From the NCBI GenBank assembly GCA_017430835.1, contig JAFRMD010000019.1, forward strand, positions 1 to 64,000: a DNA stretch of 64,000 nucleotides. Reading direction: 5' to 3'. Numbering within the stretch: the first letter of the stretch is position 1; each line of letters opens with the position of its first letter. This stretch comes from Methanosphaera sp. Lineage in GTDB: Archaea; Methanobacteriota; Methanobacteria; Methanobacteriales; Methanobacteriaceae. This document shows, piece by piece, positions 19,404 through 30,016 of the stretch. A program made the translations under genes and the position numbers. Below the pieces are notes generated by a model that ran no database searches, had not been told where the DNA came from, and was given only the letters and a program-made list of their open reading frames with translations.

Positions 19404-20705
19404 ATGACACAAATGACTGAAGCATTGAATGGAAATATTACTGATGCAATGAAGCAAGTTGCTAAAGATGAAAAATTAAATCCAGAATATATTAGAAAAA
19501 TGGTTGCTAAAGGTTATATAGCAATACCTGATAACAATCAACGAGAAACAGATTGCGTTGGTATTGGTCAAAACTTAAGAACAAAAGTAAATGCAACCAT
19601 AGGTACATCAACAGATATTGTTGATTTAGATGATGAACTTGCAAAAGCAAAAGCAGCAGAAGAAGCTGGTTGTGACACTTTAATGGAATTAAGTATTGGT
19701 GGGGACTTAGACAAAATTAGACGAACCGTATTAAGCCAAACAACAAAACCTGTAGGGAGTGTGCCTATTTATCAGACAGCAGTGGAGTCAATAGAAAAAA
19801 ATGGAACTGTTATTGATATGGATGCAGATGACATGCTTAAAAACATTGAAAAACAAGCAAAAGATGGTATAGACTTCATGGCTATCCACTGTTCAGTTAA
19901 CAGAGAAACACTTAAAAGATTAAAAAGACAAGGAAGAAAAGGAGGATTAGTCAGTAGGGGAGGATCATTCATATCATCATGGATGGTTCACCATGATGTC
20001 GAAAATCCGTTGTATGAAAACTACGATCAAATACTGGATATTGTAGAAGAATATGATGTTTGTTTAAGTATGGCAAACGCTATGAGAGCTGGAGCCTTAA
20101 CAGATTCTACAGATAGGGCACAAATACAGGAACTAATTATTTTAGGAGAATTGGTAGATAGAGCTAGGGAAAGAGGAGTTCAAACAATTGTAGAAGGACC
20201 TGGACACATCCCTATCAACGAAATTGAAACAAATATTAATATTCAGAAAAAAATGTGTAGAAATGCACCATTTTACATGTTAGGTCCAATAGTAACTGAT
20301 ATTGCTCCAGCATATGACCATATCGTATCTGCTATTGGTGCAGCTCAATGTGCAAGATATGGTGCAGATTTCATATGTTATGTAACCCCAGCAGAACATT
20401 TAGCATTACCTAATGTACAAGATGTGAAAGATGGAGTAATTGCTACAAGAATTGGAGCCCATGCAGGAGATATTGTTATAGACATGGAAAGATTCGGTGA
20501 AAAAGACATTGCTATGGCTGATGCAAGAAAAAAACTAAACTGGAATGAACAATATAAACTTGCAATGTGGCCTGAAGATGCTAAAGCAATTAGAGATAAA
20601 AGACCACCTGAAGCTAATGACACGTGTACCATGTGTGGAAACTACTGTGCTGTAAAAATTGTAAGTCAATGGTTAGATAAAGCAGATAAAACAGCATTTG
20701 ACTAG
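19404..20705 (+). CDS. thiC: Phosphomethylpyrimidine synthase, copy 1
   Basis: A 433-residue radical-SAM enzyme converting aminoimidazole ribotide to hydroxymethylpyrimidine phosphate in thiamine synthesis. Conserved stretches include [44 protein letters not shown] and [11 protein letters not shown]. The C-terminal CTMCGNYC (CX2CX4C) binds the catalytic [4Fe-4S] cluster and is intact. GGAG lies nine bases upstream. A second full copy is encoded at 36957-38237. Its C-terminal region lacks the long N-terminal extension of bacterial ThiC, as is normal for archaeal forms. Confidence 0.95.
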   Translation: MTQMTEALNGNITDAMKQVAKDEKLNPEYIRKMVAKGYIAIPDNNQRETDCVGIGQNLRTKVNATIGTSTDIVDLDDELAKAKAAEEAGCDTLMELSIGGDLDKIRRTVLSQTTKPVGSVPIYQTAVESIEKNGTVIDMDADDMLKNIEKQAKDGIDFMAIHCSVNRETLKRLKRQGRKGGLVSRGGSFISSWMVHHDVENPLYENYDQILDIVEEYDVCLSMANAMRAGALTDSTDRAQIQELIILGELVDRARERGVQTIVEGPGHIPINEIETNINIQKKMCRNAPFYMLGPIVTDIAPAYDHIVSAIGAAQCARYGADFICYVTPAEHLALPNVQDVKDGVIATRIGAHAGDIVIDMERFGEKDIAMADARKKLNWNEQYKLAMWPEDAKAIRDKRPPEANDTCTMCGNYCAVKIVSQWLDKADKTAFD

Positions 20706-20743
20706 AAAAATACAACCACATAAATTTTCAAATATGTAAAATT

Positions 20744-20766
20744 ATTAATGGGTTACCCCTATTAAT
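20744..20766. terminator. Bidirectional terminator hairpin between thiC and trkA-like gene
   Basis: ATTAATGGG-TTA-CCC-CT-ATTAAT can fold into a 9-bp stem with a two-base bulge. It lies between the convergent stops of thiC copy 1 (20705) and the TrkA-type gene (20794), with A/T runs on both sides. Confidence 0.45.
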
Positions 20767-20793
20767 ATTTTATTTATAAAAAAAAGAACTAAA

Positions 20794-21447
20794 TTAAGGT
20801 GCAAAAAACTTTGTAACTTCTTGTACGTAATCTGATTTTGTGATTACAGAAATTTTCTGATTTTCATGGAACAGTGTGTTTTCTTGAGGAATTATCAGTT
20901 CATTATTGTCATAAACGGCACAAACTATATAATTTTCTGTAGGGCTATAATCTAAAACTCGTTTTTCAAATAATTTTTTATTTTCAATCTTTAAATCCAA
21001 TAATTCAGTAGAACCCCTACCCAATACTATTAAATCCGCTACTTTAGGACGTGTGATGATTCGTTCTAAATAGGAAGCTACTGTTGATTCAGGACTTACT
21101 GTAATATCGACACCAACATTTTTAAATGCTATTTCATGATCCAAATCATTAACACGTGCAATAACCTTTTTAATATTTGGATAATTCTGACTTAAAACTA
21201 CACTCAATAAATTTACCTTATCATCACCCGTAGCAGCTACAAATACTTGTGCATCACTAATATCAGCATCCTCTAATATTTGTACAGATGTTGCATCACC
21301 ATGGATTACCATTGTATCAAGTTGTTCGGCAACTTCTTCAGAAATTGTATAATCTTCTTCAATAATTGTAACATTCAAACCTTCTTTTATTAATGATTGA
21401 GCAAGATTTAATCCCACTCTTCCTGCACCTACTATAATTACATACAT
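20794..21447 (-). CDS. TrkA-type potassium uptake regulatory subunit
   Basis: About 217 residues with a Rossmann NAD-binding RCK-N domain (IIVGAGRVGLNLAQ at the N-terminus, acidic residue at the end of beta 2, VFVAATGDDKVN near 85) and a C-terminal RCK-C domain (about 135-217). Such proteins sit on the cytoplasmic side of a Trk/Ktr potassium transporter and gate it in response to NAD(H) or nucleotides. The membrane partner is not in this window. The ATG at 21447 is preferred over a GTG three codons upstream because GTGTGA serves as the ribosome binding site. Confidence 0.88.
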   Translation of the reverse strand: MYVIIVGAGRVGLNLAQSLIKEGLNVTIIEEDYTISEEVAEQLDTMVIHGDATSVQILEDADISDAQVFVAATGDDKVNLLSVVLSQNYPNIKKVIARVNDLDHEIAFKNVGVDITVSPESTVASYLERIITRPKVADLIVLGRGSTELLDLKIENKKLFEKRVLDYSPTENYIVCAVYDNNELIIPQENTLFHENQKISVITKSDYVQEVTKFFAP

Positions 21448-21573
21448 ATTTTTCACACTAATTTTTATTGATAATATATTGAGAAATAGTCATATTTAAG
21501 TTATCACTTTGAAAATGATTATAAACAAGCAAATACATAACTATATATTAATAATTTATCAACATATGATAGA

Positions 21574-21644
21574 TGAATTAACTAATTTTAATAAAATTTC
21601 AATTAGAAAAAACTATTTTAAGAAAAACACCATTAGTTAATTCA
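21574..21644. repeat. 13-bp perfect inverted repeat between trkA-like gene and lysS
   Basis: TGAATTAACTAAT (21574-21586) and ATTAGTTAATTCA (21632-21644) are perfect reverse complements separated by 45 bases. A nested TAAAAT/ATTTTA pair (21592-21597 with 21615-21620) could extend the fold. It lies 90 bases before lysS in the divergent spacer. Confidence 0.6.
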
Positions 21645-21734
21645 AAATAATAGCCAAATTAGTGTATAATCAATCGAATTAATATTAATCTTATTATAAT
21701 TCATATTTTAAAATTTAAACAAATAGTGATACTT

Positions 21735-23324
21735 ATGAGTAAACATTGGACTGAAAGAATTGCAGAAGAATTAAGCAAACAAGAACGAGACGAATACATA
21801 ATTGGTAGTGGAACTTCTATTTCTGGATCAATTCACATAGGAAACAGTTGTGACGTATTCATTGCAAATGCAGTGAGTAAAGAACTCAGAAAATTAGGTA
21901 AAAAATCAAGGACACTCTGGATTGCAGATGATTACGATCCTTTAAGAAAAGTACCTTACCCATTACCTGAATCATACACAGAATATTTAGGACAACCCTA
22001 CTCCGAAATACCTTGTCCTGAAGGTTGTTGTAAAAACTTTGTAGAACACTTCCAAAAACCATTCACCAACGCATTAGATGCTTTTGATATTAAAGATTTA
22101 GAAATCAAAAGTGGAGATTACATGTATAAACATGGATGTTATACAGAAGCCACAAAAATTGCATTAGAAAATGCTGAAAGAATAAGGGAAATTTTTAATG
22201 AATACAGGGAACATCCATTAAAAGACACATGGTTACCATATAATCCCATTTGTACTGAATGTGGTAGAGTAAATACTACAGAAGCATATGATTACGAAGG
22301 CACAACAATAAAATATAAATGTGAATGCGGTCATGAAGGAGAAATGGATTACACTACTGGTAAAGGAAAATTAACATGGAGAGTTGAATGGGCTGCGAGA
22401 TGGAAAATATTAAACATCACCTGTGAACCTTTCGGAAAAGACCATGCTGCTAGTGGTGGATCATATGACGTCAGTAAAATCATATCTGAGGAAATTTTTG
22501 ATTATCCTGCACCTTTCCCAGTACCATATGAGTGGATTACATTAGATGGAGATGCAATGAGTAAATCCAAAGGTGTATTTTTTAGTCCGGAAGCATGGAT
22601 AAAAATTGGAAAACCAGAAACTTTAAATTACTTCATATTCAGAAACAAACCATTGAAACCAAAAGATTTCTCACCAAAAATGGGATTCCTAGATTTAATG
22701 GATCAATATGACAGAGTTGAAAGAATTGCATATGATGAAGAAGAAGCAAGCAATGACAAAGAAAAATCTAAATTGACAAAAATTTATGAAATTTCTCAAA
22801 TTAATGATTTACCAGATGAAATGCCCTTCCAACCATCATACAGATTTTTAACTGTAGCTTATCAAATTGCAAATGGTAAAGCAGAAAAAATTTATGAAAT
22901 TTTGAAAAATAATCATCAATTGCCGGATAGGCTTGAAGAAACGGCATTTGATGAATTGAATGATGATGACAGAAATACTTATTTGAAAAGATTAGAATAC
23001 GTGAACAATTGGTTAAAAAATTATGCACCAAAATTTGTTAAATTCCAAGTAATGAAAAAGATGCCTCGTATAGAAATTACGGATGAACAAAAAGAGTTCT
23101 TAAGTCAATTAGCTGACGTTCTAGAAAATGAAACATTCAATAATGATGTTGAATTCCATGATAGAATGTATGAAATTCTTGAATCATTGGGAATGAAACC
23201 ACAAAAAGCTTTCCAAGCTATTTATAAAACAATAATTGGTAAAAAACAAGGTCCTAGAGCAGCATCTTTTGTCTTATCACTTGATAAGGATTTTGTTATT
23301 AAACGATTCCGTCTTGAAGAATAA
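21735..23324 (+). CDS. lysS: Lysyl-tRNA synthetase, class I
   Basis: A 529-residue class I LysRS, the archaeal form unrelated to the class II bacterial enzyme, charging tRNA-Lys. It has the HIGH-like SGSIHIGNS near residue 30, a zinc-binding insertion (CTECGRVN...CECGHEG, about 175-205), and the KMSKS motif AMSKSKG near 275, followed by the helical anticodon-binding cage. The ATG at 21735 is chosen because TAGTGAT lies four bases before it; a GTG at 21726 is part of that site. Monocistronic, with a T-rich tail after the stop. Confidence 0.95.
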   Translation: MSKHWTERIAEELSKQERDEYIIGSGTSISGSIHIGNSCDVFIANAVSKELRKLGKKSRTLWIADDYDPLRKVPYPLPESYTEYLGQPYSEIPCPEGCCKNFVEHFQKPFTNALDAFDIKDLEIKSGDYMYKHGCYTEATKIALENAERIREIFNEYREHPLKDTWLPYNPICTECGRVNTTEAYDYEGTTIKYKCECGHEGEMDYTTGKGKLTWRVEWAARWKILNITCEPFGKDHAASGGSYDVSKIISEEIFDYPAPFPVPYEWITLDGDAMSKSKGVFFSPEAWIKIGKPETLNYFIFRNKPLKPKDFSPKMGFLDLMDQYDRVERIAYDEEEASNDKEKSKLTKIYEISQINDLPDEMPFQPSYRFLTVAYQIANGKAEKIYEILKNNHQLPDRLEETAFDELNDDDRNTYLKRLEYVNNWLKNYAPKFVKFQVMKKMPRIEITDEQKEFLSQLADVLENETFNNDVEFHDRMYEILESLGMKPQKAFQAIYKTIIGKKQGPRAASFVLSLDKDFVIKRFRLEE

Positions 23325-23497
23325 TTTTTCTTCATTTTTCTCTTTTTATATTAAACTAAACCTTTGATTTCATATGATGAGGATGAAAAAAGATACTTAC
23401 TAACATAAATCATTATTAAAATAATGATTAAAGGATTATTTATTAATATTTAAATCATCACTTTTTTCTGCTCAAAATTTTTATATTATAATGAAGT

Positions 23498-24376
23498 TCA
23501 AAATCTTTCAAACCCATAATTGACAGTTACATTTTGTGCATTATGCGATGCAAAATTTAAAAAACTTTCAATATAACTATCATTTTTAACATTCAATGCA
23601 CTGATTATATGGCGGGTCTGTTCATACAATACATCACTTACATTCATATATGTATATGAAATACTTTTATTTATGAAAGTATGCAAATTATCATTCTGTT
23701 CAACAAGCCTAATAGCTTCATGAAATGAACCGACACTAGAAACTATATCAAAATCCAAATCATAATCTGCCAAAGTATTCCAGGCCAATCTTTGAGCAGA
23801 ATTTTCAACCTCTACAAACTTTAAAGAATTTAAATCATCCATAGTATTAAACTCTTTATTATCATGAGATAAAAGCATTAAAGAATCTCTACCCAAAGGA
23901 GTTGGTTCAATATCGTAAATATATGCTTGAACCGGATCATCAAAACCCAAAATATCTATAAAACCCCTGTTTGCTAAATCATATGCTGAATTTAAATCAG
24001 TTTGAAGAATTCTTAAATTATCAACCTGATACGCTACAGCCAACTCCCTGATAAATTCTGCAGATATAAATCCACCAGCAAATGTGATTAAATCACCATC
24101 ATCATTCAATCGATTTTCATATGATTCATAATTATCCAAAAGGTCACGTGCAAATTCCGTTAAATTAGAACCTTTATTTGTTGAAATTACTAATTGTTCG
24201 GATAATTGTGCTTCTGCCTTAAGTATTCTCCGATTCAAAACTGTATGAGATATACCTAATGATTTAGCAGCTTTACGTTGAGATTTATTGAGCTTTATTG
24301 CTTTCAATGTATCAAATAATTTATAATCATAGATTTCATCATTTACTTCAAAATTCAATTTTTTATTTAAATCCAT
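23498..24376 (-). CDS. LysR/ModE-like winged-helix regulator with substrate-binding domain
   Basis: About 292 residues. The N-terminal HTH (about 18-75; LNKSQRKAAKSLGISHTVLNRRI) resembles LysR/ModE winged helices, and the rest is a two-lobed periplasmic-binding-protein-like ligand domain (FAGGFISAEFIREL, DILGFDDPVQAYIYDI, VENSAQRLAWNTLADY). It is probably a sensor regulator for a small anion or metabolite. The ATG at 24376 has GGGGAG upstream at a long spacing, so a TTG within that leader cannot be ruled out. It is divergent from hxlB, which it may control (inference). Confidence 0.7.
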   Translation of the reverse strand: MDLNKKLNFEVNDEIYDYKLFDTLKAIKLNKSQRKAAKSLGISHTVLNRRILKAEAQLSEQLVISTNKGSNLTEFARDLLDNYESYENRLNDDGDLITFAGGFISAEFIRELAVAYQVDNLRILQTDLNSAYDLANRGFIDILGFDDPVQAYIYDIEPTPLGRDSLMLLSHDNKEFNTMDDLNSLKFVEVENSAQRLAWNTLADYDLDFDIVSSVGSFHEAIRLVEQNDNLHTFINKSISYTYMNVSDVLYEQTRHIISALNVKNDSYIESFLNFASHNAQNVTVNYGFERF

Positions 24377-24556
24377 AAAAAATTCCAACTCCCCAAGCAA
24401 AATATTTAAGATAAAAACTATTAATTATTTTAAAAGAATAAAATATTAAATTTTTCTAATTAAGATAAATAGATGTTTACTACAAATTAACAAAATCTAA
24501 ATATTAAATTAAACATACATTATTACATAACATATATGAGACTTAAAATTAATGAA

Positions 24557-24577
24557 AAATATTATTAAGTAATATTT
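24557..24577. promoter_or_regulatory. Palindrome upstream of hxlB
   Basis: AAATATTA-TTAAG-TAATATTT is a perfect 8-bp dyad 20 bases before the hxlB start. It is AT-only apart from one G, so chance is possible. Its place suits an operator for the divergent regulator. Confidence 0.3.
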
Positions 24578-24596
24578 ACTAAGTACAGGTAATAAT

Positions 24597-25181
24597 ATGA
24601 TATTTGATGACGCTCTAAATGATATAATTGAAAATGTATCTAAAATAACAACATCTGTTAACAAAGAAGATGTTAATAAAATGACTGAAATGATTGAAGG
24701 CGTAGAAAACGTTTTCATAATGGGATTGGGACGTTCAGGTTTAGTGGCTAAAGCATTTGGAATGAGGTTAATGCATTTAGGTTTAAATGTATACATAGTT
24801 GGAGAAACCATTACTCCTGCAATAAAAAAAGAAGATTGTTTAATTGCCATATCTGGTTCTGGAGAAACAAGTTATATTATCAGTACCACAGGAATAGCAA
24901 AAAGCATTGGGGCAAAAATTATTGCAATTACATCATACCCTGACAGTTCTTTAGGACAAAAATCAGATGTTGTTGTGCAATTGAAAGGTAGAACAAAAAT
25001 TGATGATGAACCAAACTATATTCGTCGTCAAATAAGTGGTCAACACCAAACATTATCCCCAATGGGAACAATATTTGAAATTAGTGCGTTAATCTTCTTA
25101 GATGCTACTATTGCACAAATGATGCAAGATTTAGGACAAACTGAAAAAGATTTAAAAGCAAGACATACCGTTCTTGAATAA
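24597..25181 (+). CDS. hxlB: 6-phospho-3-hexuloisomerase
   Basis: A 194-residue SIS-domain isomerase interconverting hexulose-6-phosphate and fructose-6-phosphate. In methanogens the ribulose monophosphate route run in reverse supplies ribulose-5-phosphate for pentoses. SIS motifs seen: VFIMGLGRSGLVAKAFGMRL near 38 and AISGSGETSYIIS near 85, with TLSPMGTIFE and the C-terminal KARHTVLE. AGGT precedes the ATG. The partner hexulose-6-phosphate synthase is not adjacent and may be fused elsewhere, as in other methanogens. T7 follows the stop. Confidence 0.92.
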   Translation: MIFDDALNDIIENVSKITTSVNKEDVNKMTEMIEGVENVFIMGLGRSGLVAKAFGMRLMHLGLNVYIVGETITPAIKKEDCLIAISGSGETSYIISTTGIAKSIGAKIIAITSYPDSSLGQKSDVVVQLKGRTKIDDEPNYIRRQISGQHQTLSPMGTIFEISALIFLDATIAQMMQDLGQTEKDLKARHTVLE

Positions 25182-25199
25182 ATCTTATCTTTTTTTATC

Positions 25200-25493
25200 T
25201 TAATTAATAACCGTGATAATTGTTGTTTTGTTGTCAATTGTATGACGAATTTCAACGATTTCATCCTTAATTTCTTCAATATTTATTTCTACAACTTGGT
25301 TTAGTAATTGACCCTTTAGTTGTAAAATAATACTATTTTCTGAAACATATAACAATTTTCCAGGAACAAATACCCTGTTGTAAGATATTTCTATTAGTGC
25401 ATTTTCTTGGAATTTTTTATTAATATATTCCATTAATTCAGTTTCTTTAAGAGTTATATATGTATCCATATTTTTACCTAAACTTTTATCCAT
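25200..25493 (-). CDS. Uncharacterised small protein at the end of the fwd operon
   Basis: A 97-residue protein starting inside the 3' end of fwdC (16-base overlap), with AAAGGA before the first ATG. A second ATG at 25469 has AGGT upstream and would give 89 residues; I cannot decide between them. The body is beta-rich (ALIEISYNRVFVPGKLLYVS, NSIILQLKGQLLNQVVEI), a strand order resembling a small Sm-like barrel, but no family is recognised. The position suggests a role with, or expression alongside, formylmethanofuran dehydrogenase. Confidence 0.6.
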   Translation of the reverse strand: MDKSLGKNMDTYITLKETELMEYINKKFQENALIEISYNRVFVPGKLLYVSENSIILQLKGQLLNQVVEINIEEIKDEIVEIRHTIDNKTTIITVIN

Positions 25494-26266
25494 AATTGTC
25501 CTTTACCATTAACAGTTTTATCCCCAGTATACAAATAATATTTACCAACATAATATTTTCCATTGATAAATGGATGGTATACAATTTCTTCTAATGAAAA
25601 ACTGGGCAATATTTGATTTACTTTTCCATTAATTAATATAATTCCTTTTTTCATTTGTCCACCCACCCATTGATTTACTTTTCCATCAATTTGGATAAAA
25701 CCTCCAGACATATGAATTCCAGCAAGTATGTCACAATCTCCTTTAATATGTATCTCTCCATTTAACATACAATCAGCCAATTGTTTGCCTGCATTACCTC
25801 CGATGATTATTTTTCCACCAGACATTCCCCTCCATTCACCAGCATAGGATGATCCACAAAATTCTTTGACATTACCTGTAATTTCTAAAATTCCTCCTTG
25901 CATTTCACGACCAGCATAACTTTCTGCATTTCCATTAATTTTTATGTGTCCTCCAGTCATATGAGCTCCAACATGAAAATCCACATCACCATTTGCTATA
26001 ATTTTTCCACAGCTCATTGAAAGACCTATGGATTTAATCCTATGCAAATCACCATTAATAATTACAATACAATCAGATGGATTATCACATTCACCTTCAA
26101 CTTCAACTTCAAAAAAATCAGATAGTATCCTTTCCTTATTTCCATAATAAATTATCGTATTTTCTACTTTTTCGATGGATTTATTAAATAATAATTCAGG
26201 TAACACATTATCAAATTCTATTGCAATTTTATTGTCCTTAATTTTTGATAAAACGATTGATTTCAT
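25478..26266 (-). CDS. fwdC: Formylmethanofuran dehydrogenase subunit C
   Basis: A 262-residue beta-helix subunit related to the C-terminal domain of glutamate synthase. It shows repeating G-x-x-G-x-x-x-G turns: MSCGKIIANGDV, MTGGHIKINGNA, MQGGILEITGNV, MSGGKIIIGGNAG, MLNGEIHIKGDC and MSGGFIQIDGKV. It holds subunits together in the complex that reduces CO2 to formylmethanofuran. It begins three bases after the fwdA stop. Confidence 0.95.
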   Translation of the reverse strand: MKSIVLSKIKDNKIAIEFDNVLPELLFNKSIEKVENTIIYYGNKERILSDFFEVEVEGECDNPSDCIVIINGDLHRIKSIGLSMSCGKIIANGDVDFHVGAHMTGGHIKINGNAESYAGREMQGGILEITGNVKEFCGSSYAGEWRGMSGGKIIIGGNAGKQLADCMLNGEIHIKGDCDILAGIHMSGGFIQIDGKVNQWVGGQMKKGIILINGKVNQILPSFSLEEIVYHPFINGKYYVGKYYLYTGDKTVNGKGQLWIKV

Positions 26267-26269
26267 TAT

Positions 26270-27994
26270 TTATTCGCCCCCATAATTTACTGGAATACAA
26301 GATTCTGGTTGAATATAATGGTCATTTACGCCATAATTTTCATATTTTATCGTGTAATACTTGTTAAATTCTGGTTTAATTTCTTCAATTAATTTACTTT
26401 CCTGATTTTCTAAACCTTGAATGTTGCACCAAATATGACTACTTTTTACCAATTTAACTATTTTGGCATTTTTAACCAATATCTCACCATCTTTGATTGT
26501 ATACTTACTATTTAAAAGTTTATTTTCAAGAGTTTGTGAGTTTCTAAGCAATGTTGTGTCAAAATCATTTACATCTATGTCATATACGGAAATATCTGCT
26601 TTTGCACCAACACCCAAATGACCCCTATCTCCAAATCCCAAAATTTTTGCAGGACTTGCCCTAGTAATTGTTGCAATTTCATTCCAAGTATATTCCCTAT
26701 CATAAGTTCCTAAATCAGTCCTATTTGTTGCCCAGTTATGTACTTCATTGTCCAACATATCTTGTAGTTTTTCTTGACTCATTAACCAAGTTATTATTTT
26801 AGGATATCTGATAAATGGCCCACCGTTAGGTGAATCCGTAGTTAATGCAATTTTCCATGGATTTTTCACGCCTAAGAAAAATTCCAGACCAACTGCCCAT
26901 TGAAGAACACTTACAGGAGCATGTTTGGAATAGATGGAAGGAATTAATCCTGATGCTGTTTCAACCTCAATATCTTTATTTGCCCATTTTAATCCCGTTA
27001 ATCTGAATAAATCATATTCCATTGGTGCATCCGCAGTCATTGTTGTTGTTTCGTCAAATGTTATTTGTCCAATATCACACGTTAAATGATTATTTTTATT
27101 AATGTATTTGATTAAATCTGTTGCTGCAGAGCTAACATCCCTCCAAGATGTCCCTTTGTATGAATGAAATTGTATGTGTGTACAGTGTATTGTTTGATTT
27201 CTGTTAACATTTTTATTTTTTTTGATATCTTTTACACATTCAAAAGTTTCAATAGTAGTTTTGTAATTTCCCGGATGACCCAAATCATTTGTATGAACAT
27301 GTACCGAATGAGGAAGACCCAATCTTTCATTAACCTTTGTTAATGCTCTAATAACTTGCCTACCCGTTACACCCCAATGTGGTTCAGGATCATCCAGTCC
27401 ATCTACATTTTTTCCCCATCCCCATGCTTCGCTTCCACAAGGATTTACGATTTTTATACCATAACCTTTTGCCAGTTTAAGCCATTTGGAAATGAATATC
27501 AGCAAATCATCCAGACGACCCTCTTTAACATATTTTAACATGAACCAATTATTTCCAAATAAGGTTAAGGTGGGAATGTCTAGATTGGGTATGCTGTTTA
27601 TTTCTTCATGGGCATGTTTTGCTTCTAATGGAGGCACTGCAGCTTCAGTTACTGTTGTATATCCCATTTTTGTATATCTGTAACCAATTGTTGGACAGGT
27701 AGGTAATGAAAAACCTGCTTCAAAACCGGCCAAATCATTTTCTAATGAAGGTTTGATTCCTTTCCTAATATCTTCTGGCCTATATATTCTTCCTACTGTT
27801 AGTTTTGGACCAGCAATGTGAGAATGTAAATCGACCCCTCCCGGCATAACCAATTTATTTCTTACATCAATAATTTTGGCATCAGAGGATACTTTGTCAA
27901 CTATTTTTTCATCTTTTATGAATATATCCATTTGTTCTCCATTAACATTATTTTTTGGATCAAAAACTATTCCATTTTTCAGAACATATTCCAT
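26270..27994 (-). CDS. fwdA: Formylmethanofuran dehydrogenase subunit A
   Basis: A 574-residue amidohydrolase-fold subunit that condenses formate with methanofuran at a dinuclear zinc centre. Metal-ligand motifs are intact: [14 protein letters not shown] near 55, [15 protein letters not shown] near 230, [10 protein letters not shown] near 270 and [15 protein letters not shown] near 385. Length matches the family. AAGGAGG in the end of fwdB serves as ribosome binding site, and the ATG follows the fwdB stop by one base. Confidence 0.96.
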   Translation of the reverse strand: MEYVLKNGIVFDPKNNVNGEQMDIFIKDEKIVDKVSSDAKIIDVRNKLVMPGGVDLHSHIAGPKLTVGRIYRPEDIRKGIKPSLENDLAGFEAGFSLPTCPTIGYRYTKMGYTTVTEAAVPPLEAKHAHEEINSIPNLDIPTLTLFGNNWFMLKYVKEGRLDDLLIFISKWLKLAKGYGIKIVNPCGSEAWGWGKNVDGLDDPEPHWGVTGRQVIRALTKVNERLGLPHSVHVHTNDLGHPGNYKTTIETFECVKDIKKNKNVNRNQTIHCTHIQFHSYKGTSWRDVSSAATDLIKYINKNNHLTCDIGQITFDETTTMTADAPMEYDLFRLTGLKWANKDIEVETASGLIPSIYSKHAPVSVLQWAVGLEFFLGVKNPWKIALTTDSPNGGPFIRYPKIITWLMSQEKLQDMLDNEVHNWATNRTDLGTYDREYTWNEIATITRASPAKILGFGDRGHLGVGAKADISVYDIDVNDFDTTLLRNSQTLENKLLNSKYTIKDGEILVKNAKIVKLVKSSHIWCNIQGLENQESKLIEEIKPEFNKYYTIKYENYGVNDHYIQPESCIPVNYGGE

Positions 27995-27995
27995 A

Positions 27996-29327
27996 TTAGT
28001 ATCCTCCTTGAAGTTTGATTAACCTTTCATAGATATTCTGCATTATCCATTCATCCGAATGACAATTTTCAGGTTTATTTATGACTTTTTTCATGAATAA
28101 AGGTATTGAATCCATCCGATAACCTGTTCCTTCTGTTTCAACCCCTACTCTTGTACTTGGCAGTACAATGTCCGCCAATTCTGTGTATGGTCCCCAATGT
28201 GTATCCACTTGTATTGTAGGGATATTCACCAAATGTTGAATTGTATAACCTGGAAATTGTACTCCCGGATCTGCAGATACTGCCATGAAAAAATCAGGTT
28301 CTCTTCTATTCAACAAATCTATAGTTGTTGTTTCACCTACCATAAATCTTGGATAACCCCTTGAAAAATCCACCCCGTAAGGGTAACCCGTTTCAGAAGT
28401 TAAGGCTATGTTAAAACCATTTACATTGAAAAATCCCCTCATTGGTAGCATAGACCATTTAGAATATCTATTTAAATCCTCCACCAATTGAATTAAAATA
28501 TCAACATTTCTTTGTTTTGCCAATGTTTGTGATACTCCTAAACCAAAAAATAATGCACCGTATTCAGCATTTTTCATTGTTTTAATCAGATTCTCTAAGT
28601 GTTCTATTGGAACTCCTGCTACTTTTTCTTCAGTAATCTTTTCACCTTTTAATATTGTTCTTAATGCATTAAATAGGAGATAATCTTCATCTACATTAAA
28701 TTGTATCCACTCATCAGATACTTTAGCTGTATTTGTAAATTTTGGATCTATTGTAATTATTTTTCGATCTTGACGTCCGTTTTTTCTAAAAAATCCTTGA
28801 GGAAATGTTGTATACCTAGATAAATGTCTTGGATGATCATCCATTGGATTAGTCCCCAAATAAATTATTACATCCGCCCTATTTTTTACTTCACCTAATG
28901 TCATAACGGGATGCCCTACGTTTTGAAATGCCTGTATTGAAGTACCATGACATATTGTTGACTGATTATCCATCACAGAACCCGTTATTTCTGCAATTTT
29001 TATTCCCTTTTTTATTGCTTCTACTGATGTTTCCCCCCACCCGTAGAATAAAGGGCGAATACTTTCATGCAATAACTTTGCAGTTTTATCCAATGCTATA
29101 TCCCATGTTGTTTCTTCAAGTATGCCTTCTTCATTCCTTATCATAGGAAATAAAAGTCTTTGGTCTTGATCATTAATTATTTTACTAGCACCCAACCTGC
29201 ATGCATGTCTTACACCAACAATTTTATGATTTTTTAATAGATATGTTAAATCATCACAATTATTTCCACAATAAGAACAACAACAATTTTTAACTTCTTC
29301 ATCATAATCTGTGATTGGTTTTTCCAT
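27996..29327 (-). CDS. fwdB: Formylmethanofuran dehydrogenase subunit B
   Basis: The 443-residue catalytic subunit carrying a tungsto- or molybdopterin and one [4Fe-4S] cluster, where CO2 is reduced to formate. Cluster ligands: CSYCGNNC near 17-24 and a further Cys near 43. The probable metal-ligand Cys is in [12 protein letters not shown] near 126; it is Cys rather than selenocysteine. The start at 29327 is chosen because the AAGGAG that ends fwdD lies at the right distance; an in-frame ATG at 29363 lies inside fwdD and is rejected. Confidence 0.95.
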   Translation of the reverse strand: MEKPITDYDEEVKNCCCSYCGNNCDDLTYLLKNHKIVGVRHACRLGASKIINDQDQRLLFPMIRNEEGILEETTWDIALDKTAKLLHESIRPLFYGWGETSVEAIKKGIKIAEITGSVMDNQSTICHGTSIQAFQNVGHPVMTLGEVKNRADVIIYLGTNPMDDHPRHLSRYTTFPQGFFRKNGRQDRKIITIDPKFTNTAKVSDEWIQFNVDEDYLLFNALRTILKGEKITEEKVAGVPIEHLENLIKTMKNAEYGALFFGLGVSQTLAKQRNVDILIQLVEDLNRYSKWSMLPMRGFFNVNGFNIALTSETGYPYGVDFSRGYPRFMVGETTTIDLLNRREPDFFMAVSADPGVQFPGYTIQHLVNIPTIQVDTHWGPYTELADIVLPSTRVGVETEGTGYRMDSIPLFMKKVINKPENCHSDEWIMQNIYERLIKLQGGY

Positions 29328-29331
29328 ATTT

Positions 29332-29781
29332 TTACTCCTTTCTGACATATAACGGTTTTTCACCCAATTTTTCCGGATTTAAATTGTATTTATTGTATAT
29401 TTTATTCATTAACTCTGTTGTTAATAAGACATTTTCATTTGTTTTTCTGATTTTTGCATGTACTCCCTTAAATGTTGGAATATTACAACAGTACGTTTCA
29501 GGACTAATTACAATATTTGACCATGGTCCTTTTGGTATAAATATCATACCCTCATGTGGTGCATCATGTGAAATATCTGTGAATAATACAACTTCTCCCC
29601 ATTGTGACTTAACTTTTATTTTATCCTTGGGTTTTAAAGATAATTTTTCCATATCCCTCTTATCCATAAATGCTACTGCTGTTGATTGCATATATTCCTT
29701 TTTTAATGTAGAACCTTTTTTTTCATAAAACGCTTGAATAATGCTTGTACCTGTATTAATTATCACATCAAGTTCATCCAT
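29332..29781 (-). CDS. fwdD: Formylmethanofuran dehydrogenase subunit D
   Basis: A molybdopterin-dinucleotide-binding subunit of about 149 residues that completes the pterin pocket of FwdB. It shows [20 protein letters not shown] and [13 protein letters not shown], as in the C-terminal domain of molybdopterin oxidoreductases. The ATG at 29781 comes one base after the ferredoxin gene stop, with AGGTGAT upstream; a GTG at 29790 is part of that ribosome binding site. Confidence 0.93.
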   Translation of the reverse strand: MDELDVIINTGTSIIQAFYEKKGSTLKKEYMQSTAVAFMDKRDMEKLSLKPKDKIKVKSQWGEVVLFTDISHDAPHEGMIFIPKGPWSNIVISPETYCCNIPTFKGVHAKIRKTNENVLLTTELMNKIYNKYNLNPEKLGEKPLYVRKE

Positions 29782-29782
29782 T

Positions 29783-30016
29783 TTAATCACCTTTATGATA
29801 TATTGACTTAGTGGGACATGTTTTAGTACATGTCATACAACTTCTACATTTTTCGGGATGAAATAATTTAATAACCCCATTTTCTACCAACATAATAACT
29901 TCCGTAGTGTCTGGGCCATTACCCCCTACTATTTCGGGACATATTTCCTGATTTACTGGACATACTATTACACAGGCCCCACAACCCAAACAATACTCTT
30001 GATTTACTTTTAGCAT
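29783..30016 (-). CDS. fwdG: Two-[4Fe-4S] ferredoxin, first gene of fwd operon
   Basis: A 77-residue ferredoxin with two cluster motifs, CLGCGACVIVCP (near 9-20) and CRSCMTCTKTCP (near 57-68), the usual electron carrier of the formylmethanofuran dehydrogenase complex. It is the first gene of the ferredoxin-D-B-A-C operon, with AGGAGA before its ATG. The symbol follows gene order in related methanogens; naming among FwdE, F and G ferredoxins is not settled by sequence alone. Confidence 0.85.
   Translation of the reverse strand: MLKVNQEYCLGCGACVIVCPVNQEICPEIVGGNGPDTTEVIMLVENGVIKLFHPEKCRSCMTCTKTCPTKSIYHKGD

Noticed and set aside
23374..23380. ATGATGA as a C box of a C/D guide RNA after lysS
   Set aside because: No CTGA D box follows within a plausible distance.
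29328..29363. Longer fwdB start overlapping fwdD
   Set aside because: AAGGAG and family length support the ATG at 29327, three bases after the fwdD stop.
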